NCBI GenBank assembly: GCA_943788675.1
Contig: CALSRE010000001.1
Location: forward strand, 423,400-487,399
From: an uncultured bacterium
Lineage (GTDB): Bacteria; Fidelibacterota; Marinisomatia; Marinisomatales; Marinisomataceae
DNA length: 64,000 nucleotides
Direction: 5' to 3'
In this document: one piece after another, positions 32,460-40,026 of the stretch
How the letters are laid out: each line of letters begins with the position of its first letter
Numbering within the stretch: position 1 is the first letter of the stretch
The notes under the pieces: model-generated
Told to the model about the DNA's origin: nothing
What the model saw: the letters and a program-made list of their open reading frames with translations, nothing else
Database searches by the model: none
Made by a program: the position numbers and the translations under genes

Positions 32460-33396
32460 AGTTACTGACAATTATCATATTTATTTAAAGGCTACAGAAT
32501 TGGCAGCGATTGCTGCTGCAAAGTTGCGAGGTGATGGTGATGGAAAAGCTGCAGATAAAGTAGCTACTGAAGCAATGCGAGAAGTGCTTCAAAAATCAAA
32601 TATTCATACCAGAGTTGTAATTGGAGAAGGCGAAAGAGATGATGCGCCTATGCTTTATATTGGCGAAGAAATGGGCGATCTTAGCAGTGATTTAAAAATT
32701 GATATTGCTGTTGATCCATTAGAGTGTACAAATCATTGTGCTAAAAATCTCCCAGATGCTCTAGCTGTGTTAGCAGCTGCGCCTAGAGGTACTTTGCTTC
32801 ATGCGCCAGATACGTACATGGATAAATTATGCGGTTCAAAAGAATTGATTGGCAAGCTCAGTTTGTCAAATAGTGTTAGCGAAAATTTAAAAGCTACATC
32901 TAAAGCGCTAAATAAAAGCATGTCCGACTTAAAAATTATTGTAATGGATAGAGATAGACATATTGATTTAATTAGGGAGATGAATTTATTAGGAGTAGAG
33001 CCTATTCTAATTGGAGATGGGGATGTTTCTGGCGGATTAAAAGCTGCTGAAGGTTCAGTAGACTTATTGTATGGTATTGGAGCTGCGCCAGAAGGTGTAA
33101 TTACTGCTACTGCTGTTAAAGCAATGGGTGGCTATTTTGAAGGAAAGCTCCATTTTATGAATCAATCATTTAAGGATAGAGCTATTACAATGCTTGGAGA
33201 AAAAATTCATAATACTTGGTCGGATGATGAGTTATGTAAGTCTTCTGATTCTTTTTTTGTTGCCAGTGGAGTATGCACTGGATGGATTCCAGGTGTTGAA
33301 TTTGATGGAAATAAAGCTGTTGTTACTTCCAAAATAATTTTTGGTGATAGTAATGATTCTAAAATAATAACAAATGAATATTTATTAGGAGAATAA
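32452..33396 (+). CDS. glpX: class II fructose-1,6-bisphosphatase
   Basis: A 314-residue GlpX-type enzyme: it removes the 1-phosphate of fructose-1,6-bisphosphate in gluconeogenesis. Visible marks are VVIGEGERDDAPMLYIGEEMG, the lithium-sensitive DPLE-T motif, and GIGAAPEGVITATAVKAMGG. The usual DPLEGT is DPLECT here, a Gly-to-Cys change in a metal-phosphate loop. It is followed after one base by the aldolase, the previous step of the path. Confidence 0.92.
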   Translation: MSKVTDNYHIYLKATELAAIAAAKLRGDGDGKAADKVATEAMREVLQKSNIHTRVVIGEGERDDAPMLYIGEEMGDLSSDLKIDIAVDPLECTNHCAKNLPDALAVLAAAPRGTLLHAPDTYMDKLCGSKELIGKLSLSNSVSENLKATSKALNKSMSDLKIIVMDRDRHIDLIREMNLLGVEPILIGDGDVSGGLKAAEGSVDLLYGIGAAPEGVITATAVKAMGGYFEGKLHFMNQSFKDRAITMLGEKIHNTWSDDELCKSSDSFFVASGVCTGWIPGVEFDGNKAVVTSKIIFGDSNDSKIITNEYLLGE

Positions 33397-33397
33397 T

Positions 33398-34381
33398 ATG
33401 TCAGAATTACATGCTGTAGCTCATAAAATGGTGGAAAAAGGTAAAGGTATTTTAGCTGCTGATGAAAGCACCCCAACATGTACAAAGAGATTTGAAGGTA
33501 TTGGCACTGAATCAACTGCTGAAAGTAGAAATATTTACAGAAATATGTTATTTACTGCAGAGAAAATCGAAAAATATATTAGTGGAGTAATTTTATTTGA
33601 TGAAACATTTCATCAGAAAGAACTTTCAACCGGATTGACTTTTCCAGAATATTTAACATCAAAAGGTATATTACCGGGCATTAAGGTTGATCAAGGTCTT
33701 GAAGATTTTGGTTCAAACGAAAAAGTTACTAAAGGACTTGATGGTCTATCAGAAAGATTAGGAAAATATTATGCTATGGGAGCAAGATTTGCAAAGTGGA
33801 GAGCAGTAATTACAATCGGAAATAATATTCCTAGCGATGATTGTATCATTAAAAATGCAGAAATTTTAGCTAAATATGCTCAAAAATGTCAGCAAGCAAA
33901 TTTAGTCCCAATCGTTGAGCCTGAAGTGTTAATGGATGGCGCACATACAGTTGACGAATCATTCGATGTTACTTCAAGAGCACTGAACGCCACCTTCGAT
34001 CAATTGGTTGAGCATAATGTAAATTTGCAAGGAATAGTTTTAAAGCCAAATATGATATTATCTGGCTACGAATGTTCTTATCAAGCCAACATTGAAGAGG
34101 TAGCTGAAAAAACAATTAATTGTCTTTCAGCTAATGTACCAATTGAAATTCCCGGAATTGCATTTCTATCCGGAGGGCAACCAGATGAACACGCTACGCT
34201 ACATTTGAATGAAATGAATAAGTATGATAGTGACTGGAACTTAACATTCTCATTTGGAAGAGCTTTGCAGCAAACTGCATTAAAAGCTTGGTCAGGAAAA
34301 CCTGAAAATTTGAAATTAGCTCAGGAAGTGTTTATTGAAAAAGCTAAAGCTAATAGCTTGGCATCTGTTGCTGGTCTTTAG
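33398..34381 (+). CDS. class I fructose-bisphosphate aldolase
   Basis: A 327-residue eukaryote-like class I aldolase. The start KGILAADESTPTCTKRF, the block ARFAKWRAVITI, VPIVEPEVLMDG, and the Schiff-base lysine in GIVLKPNMI near residue 215 are all present; the C-terminal SFGRALQQTALKAWSG is also family-typical. It interconverts fructose-1,6-bisphosphate and the triose phosphates and lies right behind glpX, forming a gluconeogenic pair. It overlaps thiamine pyrophosphokinase by 4 bases (convergent). Confidence 0.95.
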   Translation: MSELHAVAHKMVEKGKGILAADESTPTCTKRFEGIGTESTAESRNIYRNMLFTAEKIEKYISGVILFDETFHQKELSTGLTFPEYLTSKGILPGIKVDQGLEDFGSNEKVTKGLDGLSERLGKYYAMGARFAKWRAVITIGNNIPSDDCIIKNAEILAKYAQKCQQANLVPIVEPEVLMDGAHTVDESFDVTSRALNATFDQLVEHNVNLQGIVLKPNMILSGYECSYQANIEEVAEKTINCLSANVPIEIPGIAFLSGGQPDEHATLHLNEMNKYDSDWNLTFSFGRALQQTALKAWSGKPENLKLAQEVFIEKAKANSLASVAGL

Positions 34382-34998
34382 TTTATAATCTGAAAAACAA
34401 GCACTTTTGAAGAACTTTCAATAGTGAAAGTATTACCTTTAGATACATTCCTTGTTGCATTATCTGAAGGATGAAGTTCAAAGCTATCTAATTCATACTC
34501 TAGATTTTTGGAAGAAATTAATGAAGGATTTTCTAAGCAAAATAAACTTACTTTTTGATTTTTGAATGAGTTGAAATTATTTTTCCCAATACATGGAGTA
34601 ATAATTGATGTATCTGTAAATGCTTGCAGATTAATTAAGTGACTAAATTCGTTAAATGTGTAAATATTTCCGAGAAAGTGATCATCGCTTTTTCCAGAAA
34701 GGCCAAAAATACTTACTTGTGAAAATTTTTGTTCAATTGTCCAATCTAAAGATTTTTTAAAGTCAGTTTTAGATTGATCAGGAGTATTGATATAGCGGAT
34801 TGACTTATCATTCATATCAATAATGGAATCAAAATCTCCTATAATAATATTTGGCTGAATATGAAATTTTTTAAGTTCATTTGCTGCTCCATCAACAGCA
34901 ATAATTAAATCAGAAGATTTAATTTTTTCAATTATCATACTGCTTGATGGAAACTGGCCATTGAGAACTAATGCAATATTATCATATTGTTTCGTCAT
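34378..34998 (-). CDS. thiamine pyrophosphokinase
   Basis: The enzyme transfers pyrophosphate from ATP to thiamine. Marks: VDGAANELKKFHIQPNIIIGDFDSI near residue 33, DQSKTDFKKSLDW near 71 and SGKSDDHFLGN near 93, the three TPK blocks. I start at ATG 34998 (206 residues), which suits the family; the track starts at GTG 35031 without support. Upstream lies the palindrome at 35053 that also precedes the divergent TonB-receptor gene. Confidence 0.88.
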   Translation of the reverse strand: MTKQYDNIALVLNGQFPSSSMIIEKIKSSDLIIAVDGAANELKKFHIQPNIIIGDFDSIIDMNDKSIRYINTPDQSKTDFKKSLDWTIEQKFSQVSIFGLSGKSDDHFLGNIYTFNEFSHLINLQAFTDTSIITPCIGKNNFNSFKNQKVSLFCLENPSLISSKNLEYELDSFELHPSDNATRNVSKGNTFTIESSSKVLVFQIIN

Positions 34999-35052
34999 AA
35001 GATAAGTTAACATATGTTTTGAGTGTATCACAACGAATTGACATACTTATAC

Positions 35053-35067
35053 TGAGATTAAATCTCA
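35053..35067. promoter_or_regulatory. 15-bp palindrome, probable 7-1-7 operator (copy 1)
   Basis: TGAGATT-A-AATCTCA is a perfect palindrome in the gap between thiamine pyrophosphokinase and the TonB receptor, about 74 bases before the receptor start. A TTGACA hexamer lies at 35038-35043. The same sequence with one base change occurs at 37298-37312 before the next lipoprotein gene. The 7-1-7 layout is like the sites of Fur-family metal regulators. Confidence 0.65.
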
Positions 35068-35140
35068 AACAGCTTGCAAATAGCCATTTCATTTAATATT
35101 ATTGTCGGTAAAAAACAATTAATTTTTGGGGAAAGTTTTT

Positions 35141-37288
35141 TTGAAAAAAGTATTCTTATTCTTATTCTTATCTACTCTTTACAGTCAAACGTTTGATTTG
35201 TCTGGAAAAATTATATCAAAAAGCTCTTTTAAACCAATTTCGGATGTAAATATAACTATTCAAGACTCAAATTTAGGAGTAGCCTCAAATAGTTTAGGGC
35301 TATTTTCTTTTTCAGGGCTTAAAAAAAGCCAATATACTTTAATGGTAAGTGCAATTGGATTCAAAGATCTACTTCTTGACATAAATCTTACTGAAAATAT
35401 ATCTAATATATTGATTGAGTTAGAAAGTGAAGCTGTATTATCAGATGCTTTAGATGTGGTTGGAAGATATCCTTCAAAACACATACCGTATTTAACTGAC
35501 AATATTTCCAGTGAAGATATCACCGACTTTGATTACCAGACAATGTCAGAACTATTTCGAAATATCGGTGGTATTGATGTTCAAATGGAGCATGATAATG
35601 GAAGAAATGCAAATTTTTCTATTCGAGGATCATCAGATTACAAGCCCGGAGGATATAATAACAGGGTATTAGTTCTTTTGGATGGTTTTCAAATAAGTAT
35701 GCCATATTCCGGCTCTATAGATTGGAATGCTATGCCACTTGATTTTTTAGATAGAGTTGAAGTTCTCAAAGGGCCTGTTTCTTCTCTCTATGGACAGAAT
35801 TCAATGGGCGGTATTATAAATTTAGTGACTAAAAACTTTGCATATGAATTTTATAATGCTAAAGCAACTATCGGAAGTTATAATACAAAAGATTTTAACT
35901 ATAATATGAGTAATATTACTGATAGAATATCATATACAGCATTGCTTCAACATAAAAAAGGAGATGGCCATAGATATAATTCTCAATATGAACAAAATAA
36001 TTTTTATACAAAAATATTCAATAAAGATAAAGATCTCTCAGTTTCACTTATAGTAAACAAATCTATAAATGGTCAGCCTGGCTTTTCTGTTGAAGAAAGA
36101 CCAAGTTTGAAATCATATAGAATTTCAAACAGAGACTCTATGTATTTACAATTATTTAAAAAACAAACTTTACAAAATAATGGAAATATTGTTTACTCAT
36201 TAAGTGTGAATCATTTTTATACACATTACCATGATAGAGGAGATACTCCATTGGAAGAGATGCAGGAGGATACTTTTTATAATGATAATAGCTTAAATAT
36301 GAGAGCAGAATTTCAAAAATTGCTTAAAAATTCATCTTACCTTATTGTTGGAACAGATCTTCTTGTTGAGCAGTCAGATATATCCATTTATAAAGATATC
36401 TATGATAATTTACTTCAGGTAAGTGGAGGATTTTTTGCACAAAATCGATTGGAGATAACTGAGAAATTATTGCTAGGAATTGGACTTAGGTTTGATTTTA
36501 GATCTATAAATCGTGGGAAACAGTATAGTAATAAAAGTTTTAGCGATATTTCACCTAAGATAAACTTGACGTACAAGAAAGATGATTTTTCAACGTGGAG
36601 TTTTGCTTTAAGTAAAGGATTTAGATCGCCATCTTTATCTGAAATGTTTTTACAATATGAATCAGATTATGGATTAAATACCCAAGGTAATCCAAATTTA
36701 AAGCCTGAACAGCTATACGGGTTAGATGTCGCCTACGATAGATCTAATATAAAAAATATGAATTTATCATTGAGTACATTTTATTATCGTTACAAAGATA
36801 TGATCGATTTTGTCTATGGGTTGCCAGTTTTAGCACTTAATCGGTCTGATATTAGTTCATGTGGAATTGAAGCTAACTATAATTATAAAATAAATAATAA
36901 TCTTAATTTAAGTGCAGGTTATACGTATTTAAGAGTGAATGATATAAATAATACAGATCCAATTCTTTACAGACCTAAACACAAGCTTGTTTCGAGTCTG
37001 AAGCAAAAAAAAGGAAAAGTTAGTCATATCATATCAATAAAATATCAGTCAAAACAAGATTATCAAGACTTTTTAAGTGACGATAGAGAGTACGAAGGAT
37101 CTGAAATAAAATTTCCTATAGAACAGCTAGATGCATTATTTTTAGTGAATTATAATGGAAGCTATGAACTAAAAAATAGCAAAGTATCTTTTAAGATATC
37201 CAATATTTTTGATGTAAAGTATGAGCTCATACAAGATTTTCCAATGCCCGGAAGAATGCTTGGCTTGTCTTATGAAATGTCATTTTAG
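35141..37288 (+). CDS. TonB-dependent outer-membrane receptor
   Basis: About 715 residues from the TTG at 35141, placed 9 bases after GGGGA; the track start at 35126 would hide that ribosome site. It has a signal peptide (VFLFLFLSTLYSQ), an N-terminal carboxypeptidase-regulatory-like beta-sandwich (SGKIISKSSFKPISDVNITIQD...), the plug (NFSIRGSSDYKPGGYNNRVLVLLDG, and DRVEVLKGPVSSLYGQNSMGGIINL), and a 22-strand barrel (SKGFRSPSLSEMFLQYE, NLKPEQLYGLD), ending with LGLSYEMSF. It takes up a metal complex or other ligand with TonB energy. The ligand is unknown; the shared palindromes suggest metal control. Confidence 0.92.
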   Translation: MKKVFLFLFLSTLYSQTFDLSGKIISKSSFKPISDVNITIQDSNLGVASNSLGLFSFSGLKKSQYTLMVSAIGFKDLLLDINLTENISNILIELESEAVLSDALDVVGRYPSKHIPYLTDNISSEDITDFDYQTMSELFRNIGGIDVQMEHDNGRNANFSIRGSSDYKPGGYNNRVLVLLDGFQISMPYSGSIDWNAMPLDFLDRVEVLKGPVSSLYGQNSMGGIINLVTKNFAYEFYNAKATIGSYNTKDFNYNMSNITDRISYTALLQHKKGDGHRYNSQYEQNNFYTKIFNKDKDLSVSLIVNKSINGQPGFSVEERPSLKSYRISNRDSMYLQLFKKQTLQNNGNIVYSLSVNHFYTHYHDRGDTPLEEMQEDTFYNDNSLNMRAEFQKLLKNSSYLIVGTDLLVEQSDISIYKDIYDNLLQVSGGFFAQNRLEITEKLLLGIGLRFDFRSINRGKQYSNKSFSDISPKINLTYKKDDFSTWSFALSKGFRSPSLSEMFLQYESDYGLNTQGNPNLKPEQLYGLDVAYDRSNIKNMNLSLSTFYYRYKDMIDFVYGLPVLALNRSDISSCGIEANYNYKINNNLNLSAGYTYLRVNDINNTDPILYRPKHKLVSSLKQKKGKVSHIISIKYQSKQDYQDFLSDDREYEGSEIKFPIEQLDALFLVNYNGSYELKNSKVSFKISNIFDVKYELIQDFPMPGRMLGLSYEMSF

Positions 37289-37297
37289 GTTAACTAA

Positions 37298-37312
37298 TGA
37301 GATTATATCTCA
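37298..37312. promoter_or_regulatory. 15-bp palindrome, probable operator (copy 2)
   Basis: TGAGAT-TAT-ATCTCA is identical to the 35053 palindrome except for one central base. It lies 10 bases after the TonB-receptor stop and 105 bases before the lipoprotein start, so it probably controls the lipoprotein gene. Two such close copies in front of two neighbouring envelope genes support a common regulator. Confidence 0.6.
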
Positions 37313-37363
37313 ATAAGAGTTGATTTTTCTTGCTAGATATTTTTTTCATAATTAGTATCTGCC

Positions 37364-37390
37364 AACTAATATTAAAAATTAATATTAGTT
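37364..37390. repeat. 27-bp inverted repeat in a leader region
   Basis: AACTAATATTAA-AAA-TTAATATTAGTT has 12-base perfect arms and a 3-base centre. It lies 28 bases before the lipoprotein ATG at 37418. It could be a second operator overlapping the promoter or a leader hairpin near the ribosome site (AAAAGGGGAAAA). No T run follows, so it is not an intrinsic terminator. Confidence 0.55.
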
Positions 37391-37417
37391 AAAAGATAAA
37401 ATTAAAAAGGGGAAAAA

Positions 37418-37897
37418 ATGAATACTTTTAAAAAAATGTCGTTGTTTTCAGTTATTTTTTCAATGTTATTTTTAGTATCTTGCGAAGATGATTCGAGCGA
37501 TCCGGCAACTTCTGGAACACTAAATATAACAATTAATGTAACTAATCCTGAAGCATGGCCTTCTGAAGGCACTGTATTTTGCTCATTAGATAAATCATGG
37601 CCTCCATCAGGAGCTCCATATAAATCAGTAGTATTACAGAGTTCTCAAGTCCAAAATGGTCAAATTTCATTGGTCTTTGATAATTTAGATTTTGATACTT
37701 ACAAGCTTCTATCTATTTCTTGGTTAGATCCAAATGATCAAAATCCAGCTACAAACCAATACGTTTGGGGTACACATAGTGGTAGTGCTTTTGAAAATGG
37801 ACAATTTGTATTTTATGCAAATGCTACGCCGTTTAGTTTTGATGCAAACAGTTCTGAGCTAAGCCTGGTAATTAATGCAACCATTTCAACAAACTAA
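37418..37897 (+). CDS. lipoprotein, function unknown
   Basis: A 159-residue protein. The signal (SLFSVIFSMLFLVSC) ends in a lipobox with Cys at about residue 22, followed by an acidic +2 region (EDDSSDP). The rest is beta-rich, with a TLNITINVTNPEAWPSEGTVFCSLDKSWPPSG start, which may be an immunoglobulin-like fold. No family is recognised. Palindromes at 37298 and 37364 precede it and it follows the TonB receptor, so a joint role in uptake or binding of the same ligand is likely. Confidence 0.6.
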   Translation: MNTFKKMSLFSVIFSMLFLVSCEDDSSDPATSGTLNITINVTNPEAWPSEGTVFCSLDKSWPPSGAPYKSVVLQSSQVQNGQISLVFDNLDFDTYKLLSISWLDPNDQNPATNQYVWGTHSGSAFENGQFVFYANATPFSFDANSSELSLVINATISTN

Positions 37898-37916
37898 TTA
37901 ATTCAAATAATGATAT

Positions 37917-37947
37917 AAAAAAAGGCGAATATTATTCGCCTTTTTTT
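37917..37947. terminator. bidirectional intrinsic terminator
   Basis: A run of seven A, then GGCGAAT-ATT-ATTCGCC, then seven T. The strong stem with U-run on both strands would stop transcription of the lipoprotein gene (+) and of the SOD gene (-), which converge here. It is the only clear intrinsic terminator I found in the window. Confidence 0.9.
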
Positions 37948-37966
37948 ACTAATTATATTAACATTT

Positions 37967-38569
37967 CTATTTCAATTGATCTGCAACAAAGCTCCAATTA
38001 ATAGATTTTTCAAGTAAGGCTTTTACATAGTCTTGTCGTACATTTTTATAATCTAAATAATAAGCATGTTCCCAGACGTCAATTCCCATCAAGGTATTTT
38101 TTCCATAAGCTAATGGATTCTCTGCATTTGGAAGTCCCATTATTTCAAGTTTATCATTATTTTGAACTAACCAGCACCAACCGCTTCCAAAAACTCCAAC
38201 CGATTGTTGAATAAATTGATCTTTAAAGGAGTCAAATCCTCCAAATGCATCTTCAATCATAGAATGTAATTTTCCACTTGGATTGCTTTCACCTCCTGGT
38301 TTCATTTGTTCCCAATAGATGATATGATTCCATGCTTGACCTGCATTATTAAATATTTTTTGCTCTTTATCGTTAAAGCTATGAACAACCACATCTTCTA
38401 AAGACATATCATTGTACTTTGTTCCTTCAGCCAAGGTATTAAGCATATTAAAATATGCTTGGTGATGTTTACCATAATGCAATTGAATTGTATCTGATGA
38501 TATTACTGGTGATAAGTCATTTTCACCATATGGTAGTTCTGGTAAGTTAAATTTTTTTATGTCATTCAT
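37967..38569 (-). CDS. sodB: iron/manganese superoxide dismutase
   Basis: A 200-residue Fe/Mn-SOD. The first metal ligand is in LHYGKHHQAYFN near residue 31, the second in NHIIYWEQM, and the last two in GIDVWEHAYYLDYKN near residue 164. The start FNLPELPYGENDLSPVIS and GSGWCWLV, with AQAWNH, point to the Fe type. It has no signal peptide, so it guards the cytoplasm, while the Ni-SOD at 25894 is exported. The 82-base gap to the divergent tpx may hold shared oxidative-stress control. Confidence 0.93.
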   Translation of the reverse strand: MNDIKKFNLPELPYGENDLSPVISSDTIQLHYGKHHQAYFNMLNTLAEGTKYNDMSLEDVVVHSFNDKEQKIFNNAGQAWNHIIYWEQMKPGGESNPSGKLHSMIEDAFGGFDSFKDQFIQQSVGVFGSGWCWLVQNNDKLEIMGLPNAENPLAYGKNTLMGIDVWEHAYYLDYKNVRQDYVKALLEKSINWSFVADQLK

Positions 38570-38651
38570 AAAAAACTCCTATTAATAAATTATTATGTTA
38601 TAAATTTAGATTCAATTTAGTAGATAATAGATTAACAAGAGAAGGGAAAAT

Positions 38652-39152
38652 ATGACAAAAATAAAATTAGGAGATTTTGAAGTTACACTTAATGGACAGC
38701 TACCATCAGTTGGTAGTCAGCTGCCAGACTTTTTACTAGCTGATGAAAACTTAAGCAATATGACCTTGAATGATTTTAAAGGAAAGAAGTTGGTGTTAAA
38801 TATTTTTCCAAGTATGAACACCCCCGTATGTTCTGCTTCTGTTGTAAAATTCAATCAATTAGCGAGTAGTTTTGAAAATACAATAGTATTATGTATCTCC
38901 AGAGATTTAGCATTCGGACATAAACAGTTTTGTATTAATAACAATATTGAAAATGTTGTATTTCTTTCAGATATGAGAAGTGAAAATTTTGCAAACAATC
39001 TTGGAATTTTACATACTAACGGTAAGTTTCAAGGACTATTAGCAAGATCAGTGATCGTTGTTGATGAAGATAAAAATATTATTTATACAGAATTAGTACC
39101 TCAAACCGGTCAAGAGCCTAATTATGATAAGGTTATAGAGGTTCTTACTTAG
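38652..39152 (+). CDS. tpx: thiol peroxidase (atypical 2-Cys peroxiredoxin)
   Basis: A 166-residue Tpx-type enzyme that reduces peroxides. The peroxidatic Cys lies in NIFPSMNTPVCSASV near residue 61, and the resolving Cys in FGHKQFCINNN near residue 95, with FANNLGILHTNGKFQGLLARSVIVVD typical of Tpx. It uses thioredoxin as reductant. It is divergent from sodB; its stop overlaps the convergent Usp gene by 8 bases. Confidence 0.94.
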   Translation: MTKIKLGDFEVTLNGQLPSVGSQLPDFLLADENLSNMTLNDFKGKKLVLNIFPSMNTPVCSASVVKFNQLASSFENTIVLCISRDLAFGHKQFCINNNIENVVFLSDMRSENFANNLGILHTNGKFQGLLARSVIVVDEDKNIIYTELVPQTGQEPNYDKVIEVLT

Positions 39153-40026
39153 TAATAAGAACTGGGCAATTACATTTTTGAGCAATACTAATTGGTTTGC
39201 TACCAAAAAAATATTTCATAATGGGATTTTTTGGCGAAACACCTAAAATAATAATGCTATCATCTTTGGCATGATCAACAATTGCATTTACAGTTGAACC
39301 TTCAAGAATTTTTGTACTAGCATTAATTTTATTTTTTAAAAACTTATTCTTAGTTCTCAAAAGAAGCTTATCAGTTTTTTCATGTGATTTTTTATTTTCA
39401 TAAACTGCTACAATTTCAACTGTTAATTTATATGATTTAGCAAAATTAATAGCTGTATCGATAGCTTTTTCAGAACCTTTGGAATCATTTACCGGAAGCA
39501 GTATTTTATATTTTTTACTAACAGAATAATTTTTAACTACAAATACAGCACTATCAATAAACTGGATTAGTTTATTGTGAATGCCTTTATTTCCTCCACC
39601 TCCAATGATAGTAATATCATGTTTATTTGCTTCAACCTCATCTTTAAGCTGTTCAATTATTTCACCAGTTCGCATAATTAGATCTATATTATCTGAGTAT
39701 TGCTCTTTCAGAAGAACTTTCATTCTGGAATTTTCTTCATCAACCAATAAATAATCATCAAATTTGTTTGTATCAGTTTCTTCAATATATTTTTTTGATA
39801 TTAGGAAATCATATGCCCATTCTAGTGTTCTAATTCCAGGTCTGTAAAGTTGACGATCGTCAAGATTTTGGTGAACGACACTAACATCTTTTTCTGAAAA
39901 CTGACTAATTTTTTTCCCAACATAAGCTATTGTTGTTGAAGATTTAAAAGAATTAGCAATTTTCATTCCTAGGTCAAGCGTAGGTTTAGAAAACTCTTTT
40001 CCTCCAATAGCAATTAATATCTTCAA
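39145..40026 (-). CDS. two-domain universal stress protein
   Basis: This 293-residue protein has two UspA-like domains. Domain 1 (to about residue 168) begins MKILIAIGGKEFSKPTLDLGMKIA and includes the nucleotide loop ITIIGGGGNKGIHNKLI; domain 2 begins YKILLPVNDSKGSEKAID and ends with IIILGVSPKNPIMKYFFGSKPISIAQKCNCPVLI. Such proteins bind ATP or AMP and respond to stress or energy. It overlaps the end of the SLC13-type transporter gene by 4 bases, so it may regulate that transporter. Confidence 0.87.
   Translation of the reverse strand: MKILIAIGGKEFSKPTLDLGMKIANSFKSSTTIAYVGKKISQFSEKDVSVVHQNLDDRQLYRPGIRTLEWAYDFLISKKYIEETDTNKFDDYLLVDEENSRMKVLLKEQYSDNIDLIMRTGEIIEQLKDEVEANKHDITIIGGGGNKGIHNKLIQFIDSAVFVVKNYSVSKKYKILLPVNDSKGSEKAIDTAINFAKSYKLTVEIVAVYENKKSHEKTDKLLLRTKNKFLKNKINASTKILEGSTVNAIVDHAKDDSIIILGVSPKNPIMKYFFGSKPISIAQKCNCPVLITK

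Noticed and set aside
32452-34381. Hint of a Calvin cycle from glpX, aldolase, transketolase, rpe and rpiB
   Set aside because: No RuBisCO or phosphoribulokinase is in the window, and all these enzymes serve gluconeogenesis and the pentose-phosphate path in heterotrophs.
35260-35523. Minus-strand ORF of 87 residues inside the TonB receptor gene
   Set aside because: It overlaps the strongly supported receptor frame and has no recognisable domain; shadow ORF.
38570-38651. Possible PerR- or OxyR-like site between sodB and tpx (ttattatgttataaa)
   Set aside because: The sequence is AT-rich with weak symmetry; the fit is no better than expected in such DNA.
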